NCBI GenBank assembly: GCA_022866195.1
Contig: JALHUF010000131.1
Span: 1-5,019, forward strand
DNA: 5,019 nucleotides
Direction of reading: 5' to 3'
Source of the DNA: Terriglobia bacterium
GTDB taxonomy: Bacteria; Acidobacteriota; Terriglobia; UBA7540
A program made the translations under genes and the position numbers. Within the stretch, counting starts at the first letter, position 1. The number at the start of each line of letters is the position of its first letter. The notes below the pieces were generated by a model. The model was not told the DNA's origin. It was given only the letters and a program-made list of their open reading frames with translations, and did not search any database. Of the stretch, positions 1-4,773 are shown piece by piece.

Positions 1-876
1 CGCCAGTCCGAGCTCTTGGAGGCTATCCTTGTGGCCCTCGGGAGGCCCTCGCGGGAGGGAGAGCGGCCCACCGTCCTCACCCGGCATTCTCTGCGGGAAG
101 CCCGGCGAAAGCTCCGTGTCCTGGTCGCAGAGGATAACGTCGTCAACCGAGAGCTGGCGGTTCGCCTGCTGGAAAAGCAGGGGCACACGGTGGCGGTGGC
201 CAGAAACGGCCAGGAGACACTGGAGGCGCTGGAAAAGGCCACCTCCCGCGGGTTCGACGTGGTCTTAATGGACGTGCAAATGCCCGAGATGGATGGCCTT
301 GAGGCCACCGCGGCTATTCGCCAGAAGGAGAAGGCGACGGGCAGACACCTGCCGATCATTGCCATCACCGCCCACGCCCTGAAGGGCGACCGCGAACGCT
401 GCTTGGCGGCCGGGATGGACGACTACCTCGCCAAACCCATCCAGGCAAAAGAACTTTTGGCGGCCGTGGAGGGCGCAGTTCTGCCTGCGGTGGAGACGCG
501 CGAGAGCGTGCCGGCAGAACCGCGCCCGGAGGAGATCCTCGATCGAGTCACAGCCCTGGCGCGCGTTGACGGCGACGCAAAACTTCTGGGGGAACTGGCG
601 CGACTTTTTCTTGCCGACACTGCGAGACTGTTGTCAGCCGTGCGCCAGGCTGTGACGCGCGGGGACGCTAAAGCGCTGGAGTACGCCGCGCACGCCCTGA
701 AGAGCTCTGTAGGCAACTTTGCCGCCCACGCCGCTTTCGAGGCAGCCTCCAGGCTGGAAATGTCGGGCCGCCAGGGGGACTTGGCAGAGGCCCAGGAAGC
801 ATATGCAGTGCTCCAGCAAGAAATCGAACGCCTCAAGCCGGTCTTGGAGGGGTTCGCAAAGAGGGGCTCGAAATGA
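1..876 (+). CDS. Hybrid histidine kinase, C-terminal part (receiver end, receiver, HPt); 5' end outside window
   Basis: The frame is open from base 1, so this is the 3' part (291 residues) of a longer gene. Residues 1-14 (RQSELLEAILVALG) look like the last helix of a receiver domain, just after its usual Lys-Pro. A complete second receiver spans about residues 38-158: acidic pocket AEDN (Asp45), phospho-acceptor Asp91 in LMDVQMPEMDG, switch Thr123 and Lys145 before Pro. An HPt domain follows (about 180-275), with His231 in the AHALKSS motif as phosphate carrier. In this family phosphate passes from the kinase core to a receiver Asp, then to the HPt His, then to a separate response regulator. 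The sensor and kinase core must lie upstream. An internal TTG at 16 could be read as a start, but it falls inside a receiver helix and is unlikely. The stop overlaps the next gene by ATGA, implying translational coupling. A decayed copy of the HPt-coding end occurs at 2311-2602. Confidence 0.93.
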   Translation, partial: RQSELLEAILVALGRPSREGERPTVLTRHSLREARRKLRVLVAEDNVVNRELAVRLLEKQGHTVAVARNGQETLEALEKATSRGFDVVLMDVQMPEMDGLEATAAIRQKEKATGRHLPIIAITAHALKGDRERCLAAGMDDYLAKPIQAKELLAAVEGAVLPAVETRESVPAEPRPEEILDRVTALARVDGDAKLLGELARLFLADTARLLSAVRQAVTRGDAKALEYAAHALKSSVGNFAAHAAFEAASRLEMSGRQGDLAEAQEAYAVLQQEIERLKPVLEGFAKRGSK

Positions 877-1265
877 CCGCCCTGGTTGCGGATGATGACC
901 GGGTCCAAACCTTAATGCTCGCCACCCGTCTCAAGGCAAAGGGATTTAAAGTGACCGTGGCGTATGATGCGGTACAGACATGGATAGCCGCCATTAAGAC
1001 CCTTCCCGACGTGATTATTCTTGATATTCAAATGCCGGGAGGGACCGGTATCGCGGTTCTGAAGCAACTGAAAACTTCCACAAAAACCAGTCAGATTCCA
1101 GTGATTATATTAAGCGGCAGCATTGATCCAGAAATGGTTCCTAGGGTAAAAGATCTCGGTGCAGACGAATTCCTCCCCAAACCCGTGGACCTGGACGAGC
1201 TCTATCGTACTCTGTCACGTCTGTTGGGAACTACACCCCAAGCGCCGCCCCCGAGCGGCGGATAA
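873..1265 (+). CDS. Single-domain response regulator (CheY/Spo0F-like receiver)
   Basis: A 130-residue protein that is one receiver domain and nothing else. Visible landmarks are the acidic cluster Asp7-Asp8-Asp9, phospho-acceptor Asp51 in ILDIQMPGGTG, switch Ser81 in VIILSGS and Lys103 in LPKPVD. All catalytic positions are present, so it should accept phosphate; with no output domain it should act by protein contact or as a relay intermediate. Its ATG overlaps the kinase stop (ATGA), so the HPt domain just upstream is the obvious phosphodonor (inference). The C-terminal tail APPPSGG lies outside the fold. Base composition is odd: positions 1021-1140 contain 53 G/C of 120 (44%), against 70% counted at 61-120 in the kinase, and the gene uses ATA and TTA codons. 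This suggests a different origin from its neighbours. Confidence 0.93.
   Translation: MTALVADDDRVQTLMLATRLKAKGFKVTVAYDAVQTWIAAIKTLPDVIILDIQMPGGTGIAVLKQLKTSTKTSQIPVIILSGSIDPEMVPRVKDLGADEFLPKPVDLDELYRTLSRLLGTTPQAPPPSGG
1243..1260 (+). other. GC-rich hairpin at the 3' end of the response regulator gene
   Basis: CGCCGC (1243-1248) pairs perfectly with GCGGCG (1255-1260) across a 6-base loop and ends one base before the stop codon region. An A-rich stretch follows (GATAAAAATAG) instead of a T-tract, so it does not fit an intrinsic terminator for + strand transcription. It could slow ribosomes or shield the mRNA end, or it may be a by-product of the Pro/Gly-rich C-terminal codons. Confidence 0.3.
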
Positions 1266-1331
1266 AAATAGCCACTCTTTAAATGTCATCGTCTCGGACT
1301 CGAAAATGCGGAAAGCAGTCAAGTGGTGAAC

Positions 1332-1353
1332 GGGACAGACAAGGACCGGTCCC
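1332..1353 (+). promoter_or_regulatory. Ribosome binding site in a possible hairpin loop, deciding the start of the first GGDEF gene
   Basis: AAGGA at 1341-1345 lies 9 bases before the ATG at 1355. This supports that start over an upstream in-frame ATG at 1283, which has no Shine-Dalgarno sequence and would add 24 residues unlike a receiver domain. GGGAC (1332-1336) can pair with GTCCC (1349-1353), leaving the AAGGA in a 12-base loop. The region also contains two overlapping 10-base palindromes, GGACCGGTCC (1343-1352) and CCCCATGGGG (1351-1360), the second centred on the start codon. The ribosome site is well supported; a regulatory role for the fold is speculation. Confidence 0.5.
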
Positions 1354-1354
1354 C

Positions 1355-2299
1355 ATGGGGATCTTGATTGCCGAAGATGATGCCGTTTCCCGCCGCATGC
1401 TCGAAGCCACGCTGAAGAAATGGGGTTATGACGTTGTGGTCACGGAGGACGGCGACAAGGCCTGGGAAGTGCTCCAACGCGAGGATGCGCCGCGGTTGGC
1501 CATCCTCGATTGGGTCATGCCCGGCCTGCACGGCCCGCAGATCTGTCGCGCGGTCAGAAGCCTCGGCGATCAACGCTACGTTTACCTTCTCCTCCTGACG
1601 GCCAAGAGCGAGAAGGAAGACCTTGTCAAGGGCCTGGAGGCGGGCGCGGACGACTTCCTGACCAAGCCGTTCGATGCCGAAGAATTGAGAGCCCGCCTGC
1701 GCGCGGGGATTCGCATCCTCGACTTGCAAGAAACGCTGCGGGTGCAAGCGACGCACGATTCGCTGACCGGCCTGTGGAACCGCGGGGCGACCCTTGACTT
1801 GCTGCGCCGGGAACTCAGCCGGGGAGAACGGCAGGGAACACCCGTCACGGTCATCATGGCCGACATCGATCATTTCAAACAGGTCAACGACATGTACGGG
1901 CACCTTACCGGCGACGTGGTGTTGCGCGAGGTCGCCCACCGGCTTTCTTCCGCCGTGCGCGGCTACGACGTGACCGGGCGCTTTGGGGGAGAGGAGTTCT
2001 TGATTGTCTTTCCGGGATGCACCGCCCAGAACGCGATACTTCAGGCGGAGAGACTGCGAGCCCGCATCCTGAAGGAGCCCGTCGACACACCTGAAGGCCC
2101 CATTCCCGTCACTCTCAGCCTGGGGGTGGCTGCAAGCGAACCAGTCACAGAGGTAGACCCCGACTTGCTCCTGCGCGCCGCCGACACGGCGCTTTATCGG
2201 GCCAAGAGCCGAGGGCGCAACTGCGTGGAGCTGGCAACAGCGGTGGAACTTCGCATTCCCTCCTCACCTACAGGCTCGAACCGTCGCCGGGCCTCCTGA
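1355..2299 (+). CDS. Response regulator with GGDEF output domain (diguanylate cyclase)
   Basis: A 314-residue PleD/WspR-type protein expected to make cyclic di-GMP from two GTP when its receiver is phosphorylated. The receiver covers residues 1-120: acidic pocket Glu7-Asp8-Asp9, phospho-acceptor Asp52, switch Thr82, Lys104. A short helical linker leads to the GGDEF domain (about 132-300), which begins with DSLTGLWNR. The nucleotide/metal segment ADIDHFKQVND contains Asp170 and Asn178, Asp187 is in the GHLTGD motif, and the signature is GGEEF at 211-215. An inhibitory I-site, Arg202-Gly-Tyr-Asp205, sits exactly five residues before the signature, so product feedback is likely. The start at 1355 was chosen because AAGGA lies 9 bases upstream and the receiver begins directly at the Met; a longer reading from 1283 is possible. 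It lies 89 bases after the response regulator stop and probably shares its transcript. All catalytic residues look intact. Confidence 0.92.
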   Translation: MGILIAEDDAVSRRMLEATLKKWGYDVVVTEDGDKAWEVLQREDAPRLAILDWVMPGLHGPQICRAVRSLGDQRYVYLLLLTAKSEKEDLVKGLEAGADDFLTKPFDAEELRARLRAGIRILDLQETLRVQATHDSLTGLWNRGATLDLLRRELSRGERQGTPVTVIMADIDHFKQVNDMYGHLTGDVVLREVAHRLSSAVRGYDVTGRFGGEEFLIVFPGCTAQNAILQAERLRARILKEPVDTPEGPIPVTLSLGVAASEPVTEVDPDLLLRAADTALYRAKSRGRNCVELATAVELRIPSSPTGSNRRRAS

Positions 2300-2310
2300 C
2301 CCGCGGCGGG

Positions 2311-2602
2311 CCGGGACGCGAGCCTCTCTGGCCCGCGTTGACGGCAACCCGCGACTTCTGGGAAAATCGGGGCGCTTTTCCTTGACGGCTGTGCGAGACT
2401 GTTACCTGCGCTGTGGGAAACTGCGGTGCGCCGCGATTTGCTGCCGCCAGCCCACGCGGCTTTCGAGGCGGCCCCGAGACTTCAAATGCTGGGTCACCGC
2501 GACCTGCTCACCCAGTCGAGGAAGCTGATCTGGCGCAAGCGAAGGGAAATTGAATGCCTCCGGTCGGCGCTTGCCGCCCTGAGGGAGGAGGCGCGTGCAT
2601 GA
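2311..2602 (+). pseudogene. Decayed HPt-domain remnant of a hybrid kinase (duplicate of the 3' end of the gene at 1-876)
   Basis: This stretch is a degraded copy of the kinase HPt end. From 2328 it reads LARVDGNPRLLGK, matching LARVDGDAKLLGE in the intact gene. A one-base deletion near 2374 shifts frame. The new frame then reads FLLDGCARLLPAL, matching FLADTARLLSAV, with AHAAFEAAPRLQM (2450-2488) matching AHAAFEAASRLEM. Between Asp (2435-2437) and that motif only 4 codons remain where the intact gene has 19, so 15 codons containing the phospho-accepting His and its ALKSS context are gone. From AHAAFEA to the stop both copies are exactly 50 codons long, and the stop (2600-2602) overlaps the next ATG as ATGA, just as the intact kinase overlaps its downstream gene. 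No kinase or receiver sequence remains, because the preceding cyclase stops at 2299. It cannot act as a phosphotransfer domain. Residual translation of its end could still couple to the next gene. Confidence 0.85.
2584..2590 (+). promoter_or_regulatory. Ribosome binding site deciding the start of the second GGDEF gene
   Basis: GGAGGAG lies 8 bases before the ATG at 2599 and inside the 3' end of the HPt remnant. It favours 2599 over an in-frame ATG at 2554, whose extra 15 residues are a shadow reading of the remnant in another frame. With start 2599 the protein begins MKIVIAQEE, aligning with MGILIAEDD of the paralogue. Confidence 0.75.
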
Positions 2603-3543
2603 AAATCGTGATTGCCCAAGAGGAAGGTGTTGTCCGCGGCATGCTCGAAACCACGCTCCCCAAGTGGGACCACGAGGTCCTCACGGCCTCCGATGGCGCC
2701 CACGCCTGGCAGGAGCTGCAAAAGCGGGACGGCCCGCGATTAGCCATTCTGGATCGGACGTTGCCGGGCATGGATGGCCTGGAGATCTGCCGCGAGGCGC
2801 GGAGACACACCGAGTTACCCTACGTCTACATTCTCCTGATGCTGGCCAAGGGCCAGGAACAGGACATGCTCGAGGGGATGAAGGCCGGTGCCGACGACTT
2901 CCTGATGAAGCCTCTCGATTTGAATGAATTGATGATCCGCCTCCGTCTCGCCAAGCGCGTTCTGGAGTTGCAGGAGGAATTGCAGAGCGCCCATGCGGCC
3001 ATTGGTTATCAGACTACCCACGACCCGCTCACGGGCTTTGCCAACCGTGCCTCCATCCTGGATACGCTGCTGCGCGAGTTGGCTCGCGTGCGCCGCGAGG
3101 GAAGCCACGTGGGCCTCATCCTCACCGAGATTGATAACTTCAAGAATATCAACGAGACTTACGGTCACCTGGCCGGGGACGCGGTGCTGCGGGAAGCGGC
3201 CCGCCGCGTCCGCCCCATTGTGCGGCCTTACGACACCGTAGGCCGTTACGGGGGAGAGGAGTTCCTCATCATCGTGCCGGGCTGCGATGCGGCCCATGCG
3301 TTGAGCCAGGCCGAGCGCGTCCGCAACGCCATCGGCGGGCAGAGTATGGATATCTCCGAATGGGGGAAGTTCGCGTCTGCCCAAGAAGGGAAGCTTCAGG
3401 TGACGCTCAGCTTGGGTGTGGCGGCCGGTGACAAGCTAAAAGAGGTGGAGCCTTTTCTCCGCGCCGTCGAGGCGGCGCTCGCGCGCGCCCAGCAGGCAGG
3501 CCACAACCGCGCCGAATTGGCCAAGTCCGAGGACTTCAAGTAA
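2599..3543 (+). CDS. Receiver-GGDEF protein, diverged paralogue with altered receiver and GGDEF pockets
   Basis: A 314-residue paralogue of the cyclase at 1355-2299. The receiver (1-120) keeps Asp52 (ILDRTLPGMDG) and Lys104. The metal-binding acidic pair is Glu8-Glu9 where the paralogue has Asp-Asp, Glu7 is Gln7, and the switch Thr82 is Leu82 (LLMLAKG), so normal phosphorylation switching is doubtful. The linker is 7 residues longer than in the paralogue. The GGDEF domain (about 139-308) keeps GGEEF (218-222), the I-site Arg209-Pro-Tyr-Asp212 five residues earlier, Asn185 and Asp194. The first metal-ligand Asp is replaced by Glu177 (TEIDNFKNINE), and a longer loop (about ISEWGKFASAQEGK) precedes the conserved TLSLGVA strand. 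It could be a weak or constitutive cyclase, or a c-di-GMP/GTP-binding protein with little activity. Its start overlaps the stop of the HPt remnant (ATGA), and it is the last gene of the + strand signalling cluster. Confidence 0.9.
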   Translation: MKIVIAQEEGVVRGMLETTLPKWDHEVLTASDGAHAWQELQKRDGPRLAILDRTLPGMDGLEICREARRHTELPYVYILLMLAKGQEQDMLEGMKAGADDFLMKPLDLNELMIRLRLAKRVLELQEELQSAHAAIGYQTTHDPLTGFANRASILDTLLRELARVRREGSHVGLILTEIDNFKNINETYGHLAGDAVLREAARRVRPIVRPYDTVGRYGGEEFLIIVPGCDAAHALSQAERVRNAIGGQSMDISEWGKFASAQEGKLQVTLSLGVAAGDKLKEVEPFLRAVEAALARAQQAGHNRAELAKSEDFK

Positions 3544-3593
3544 GCCCTTTGCGGGGCAGGACTCGGCACTCGTCCGCCGCCCACGGCAAACCA

Positions 3594-3613
3594 CGGCGCA
3601 CTATGATGCGCCG
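3594..3613. terminator. Possible bidirectional terminator hairpin between convergent genes
   Basis: CGGCGCA (3594-3600) and TGCGCCG (3607-3613) form a perfect 7-bp stem with a 6-base loop. It lies in the 95-bp gap between the cyclase stop and the stop of the oppositely oriented RAM gene, where a shared terminator is expected. No T-tract follows on either strand, so it is a weak intrinsic terminator at best. The rest of the gap shows nothing recognisable. Confidence 0.35.
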
Positions 3614-3638
3614 GAGGCGAGAAGCCTGCGCGGCCGAC

Positions 3639-3866
3639 TCATTCCACGGCGATGTGTGTTTCCGTCCGCTCCACGCCCTCGAGCTTCTGAATCGTGTCGA
3701 TCACGAGCTCGTTGAGTCTCTTCTCGCTGGGGGTTTCCACATATACGAACACATCCGGCAGACCCCAGCAGGCGTCAGCGTGCCGCACGCCTTCCATCTG
3801 GCTGACCGCGCTCACAATCTCGCGCACCTTGCCGGGCCGTACGTTGATCAACACGTAGGCTCTCAT
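3639..3866 (-). CDS. Stand-alone RAM domain protein (Lrp/AsnC ligand-binding domain)
   Basis: A 75-residue protein matching the effector-binding half of Lrp/AsnC regulators (the RAM fold). It starts MRAYVLINVRPGK, continues with helix REIVSAVSQMEGV, then the strand region CWGLPDVFVYVET, a second helix KRLNELVIDTIQKLEGV and a final strand RTETHIAVE. The G-x-x-D-V-F-V-Y-V pattern is typical of these domains. No helix-turn-helix is present upstream, so it should not bind DNA itself. Relatives of this size form dimers or larger rings that bind small molecules such as amino acids; the ligand here is unknown. The start is supported on the - strand by GGAGG 7 bases before the ATG. Its length suits a complete protein, not a broken Lrp gene. 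It is convergent with the cyclase gene and divergent from the exported-protein gene. Confidence 0.85.
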   Translation of the reverse strand: MRAYVLINVRPGKVREIVSAVSQMEGVRHADACWGLPDVFVYVETPSEKRLNELVIDTIQKLEGVERTETHIAVE

Positions 3867-3983
3867 GTTATTTCCTCCCGGCTGGAGTCCAGCCCGGGCC
3901 AGCGGTCGCCCGGAGATCGGCCCGCCCCCTTGCTCCCAGCCCTCTCGCCATCTATCCCGTTGTGGCGCCCAGAATGCGAGCCA

Positions 3984-3992
3984 ATTCTAGCA
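3984..3992 (-). promoter_or_regulatory. Candidate extended -10 promoter for the RAM gene
   Basis: On the - strand the sequence reads TGCTAGAAT, an extended -10 element (TGN plus a hexamer with 5 of 6 matches to TATAAT). No good -35 hexamer is seen at normal spacing, which extended -10 promoters can tolerate. Transcription would start near 3976, giving a leader of roughly 110 bases that includes the small hairpin at 3880-3894. It overlaps one copy of the GCCAATT repeat, so a repressor bound there could block it. This is motif evidence only. Confidence 0.35.
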
Positions 3993-4113
3993 CCCTTGGG
4001 TGGCCAATTTGGAGAGGGCCGTCAGACGACCCCCGGCAGACCGTCCGCTGCCAGTTCCGCCAGGGGGCGGAGGCGATCGCAGGGCGCGCCTCCTGCTTCC
4101 CCTGAAAATTGAC

Positions 4114-4140
4114 GGAACTTCCAGCCGGCACTTTGCGTTT
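4114..4140 (+). promoter_or_regulatory. Candidate ECF-sigma promoter for the exported two-repeat protein
   Basis: GGAACTT (4114-4120) is the classic -35 element of ECF (sigma-E type) promoters. CGTTT (4136-4140) fits the CGTT -10 core, with 17 bases between GGAAC and CGTT, as known for sigma-E/sigma-H-like factors. Transcription would start near 4147, leaving a short leader carrying the AGGAG ribosome site (4160-4164). An overlapping TTGACG (4109-4114) resembles a housekeeping -35 but lacks a matching -10. Confidence 0.45.
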
Positions 4141-4174
4141 CTTCAAGTAACTGCAAGAGAGGAGCTGGATTTCC

Positions 4175-4762
4175 ATGAAAAAGGTTCTGCTAGGATTGGC
4201 AGTAATCTTCTTGGCGAGGACAGGCACGCTGGCGGCAGACCGCTGGGTCCACGTGAAGGTCGAAGAGGGCGGCACGCAGGGTGAGACGGTGCGCATCAAC
4301 CTGCCGCTATCATTGGCGGAAAAGGTTTTGCCTGCCATCCACACCGAGAAGCTATGTGACGGCAAGGTGAAGGTGGGCAAGGTTGACGTCCATGATGTGG
4401 ACCTGCGGGCCATCATGGAGGCGCTGCGCGCTGCGCCGGACAACGAGTTCATCACTGTGGAGAGCCGACACGATAACGTGCGTGTGGCGAAGGCCGGTGG
4501 CAATCTGCTCATCAAGGTTCAGGAAAACAAAGAGACCGCCGGCACCAAGGCGAAGACCGAAACCAAGACCAGAGCCGAAACCGTGAACGTCACCATTCCC
4601 ATTCCGGTCGTCGAGGCCCTGCTCTCGGGCGCCCAGGATGAACTCGATATCCTGGCGGCGGTGCGGGCTTTGGGTGCGGGGGGTGTCACAGTGCTGGTCT
4701 CCGTGGACGATCAACACAGCAAGGTCCGCATCTGGGTGGACTCGCGCAACACGATGGAGTAA
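4175..4762 (+). CDS. Exported protein with two tandem copies of an uncharacterised domain
   Basis: A 195-residue protein whose function I do not recognise. Residues 1-21 form a signal peptide: Lys2-Lys3, a hydrophobic core, and cleavage around TLAA/D. The mature part is an internal duplication. Copy 1 (about 24-108) runs WVHVKVEE, ETVRINLPLSLAEKVLP, LRAIMEALRAA, ESRHDNVRVAKAG. Copy 2 (about 111-190) runs LLIKVQE, a Lys/Thr/Glu-rich linker, ETVNVTIPIPVVEALLS, ILAAVRALGAG, DDQHSKVRIWVDS. Each copy is thus strand, strand plus P-containing helix, helix, strand pair. The strand-then-'LPLSL..' pattern recalls the small domain found beside YvlB/LiaX and SHOCT-like envelope stress proteins, but this resemblance is weak. 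Only one Cys (61) is present and there is no lipobox. AGGAG lies 10 bases before the ATG, and an ECF-like promoter lies just upstream. The following gene begins 11 bases after the stop and carries the same domain, so the two should be co-transcribed. Confidence 0.82.
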   Translation: MKKVLLGLAVIFLARTGTLAADRWVHVKVEEGGTQGETVRINLPLSLAEKVLPAIHTEKLCDGKVKVGKVDVHDVDLRAIMEALRAAPDNEFITVESRHDNVRVAKAGGNLLIKVQENKETAGTKAKTETKTRAETVNVTIPIPVVEALLSGAQDELDILAAVRALGAGGVTVLVSVDDQHSKVRIWVDSRNTME

Positions 4763-4769
4763 GGAGGTG
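4761..4769 (+). promoter_or_regulatory. Near-perfect ribosome binding site for the last gene
   Basis: AAGGAGGTG overlaps the stop codon of the preceding gene and lies 4-6 bases before the ATG at 4774. It matches the 16S anti-Shine-Dalgarno almost fully, fixes the start of the downstream gene and indicates strong, coupled translation. Confidence 0.8.
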
Positions 4770-4773
4770 CACT

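Larger units (their letters stand above)
2311..3543 (+). repeat. Second copy of a tandemly duplicated HPt-end plus receiver-GGDEF unit
   Basis: The HPt remnant plus second cyclase mirror the kinase end (541-876) plus first cyclase (1355-2299). By eye, 64 of the first 126 cyclase residues are identical between copies without gaps, and DNA matches are obvious (for example ATGCTCGAA followed by the same CCACGCT). The first unit differs by carrying the single-domain response regulator between HPt and cyclase. The copies are diverged, so the duplication is not recent, or related units were brought together by recombination. Confidence 0.65.
3867..4174. other. 308-bp divergent intergenic region
   Basis: This region separates the divergent RAM gene and exported-protein gene. 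Next to the RAM start, GGCTGG (3880-3885) pairs with CCAGCC (3889-3894) across a 3-base loop; on the RAM mRNA the hairpin directly abuts the ribosome site. A direct repeat GCCAATT occurs at 3980-3986 and 4003-4009, a 23-bp period. At 4031-4049 GGCAG pairs with CTGCC, and near 4059-4072 CCGCC pairs with GGCGG. An ECF-like promoter and the ribosome site of the rightward gene occupy the last 65 bases. No further coding sequence is convincing. Confidence 0.6.

Noticed and set aside
1283..1354. Longer N-terminus for the first cyclase starting at the ATG at 1283.
   Set aside because: There is no Shine-Dalgarno before 1283, the added residues do not resemble a receiver, and AAGGA precedes 1355 at good spacing.
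2554..2598. Longer N-terminus for the second cyclase starting at the ATG at 2554.
   Set aside because: These codons are an out-of-frame reading of the HPt remnant. The ribosome site at 2584-2590 and alignment with the paralogue support 2599.
3960..4066. A possible tRNA-Leu on the - strand: GGCGGAACTGGCAG looks like a D-arm, and CGCCA occurs about 90 bases later.
   Set aside because: The span is 107 bases, the acceptor strands pair at only five positions, no paired T-arm or TTCGAAT-like loop exists, and no anticodon arm fits. It looks like a chance match.
3549..4112. A 187-codon open frame on the + strand.
   Set aside because: It runs antisense over the well-supported RAM gene, has no convincing ribosome site or protein family features, and is typical of long shadow frames in GC-rich DNA.
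4121..4140. Sigma-54 promoter suggested by CCGGCACTTTGC.
   Set aside because: GG and GC are separated by 6 bases, not the required 10.
3952..4515. A 187-codon open frame on the - strand.
   Set aside because: It lies antisense to the exported-protein gene, whose signal peptide, internal repeat and ribosome site are convincing, and it extends into intergenic sequence.
4555..4580. Lys/Thr/Glu-rich segment as a possible simple repeat or slippage site.
   Set aside because: The codons vary and the run is short; it reads best as a flexible linker between the strands of the second domain copy.
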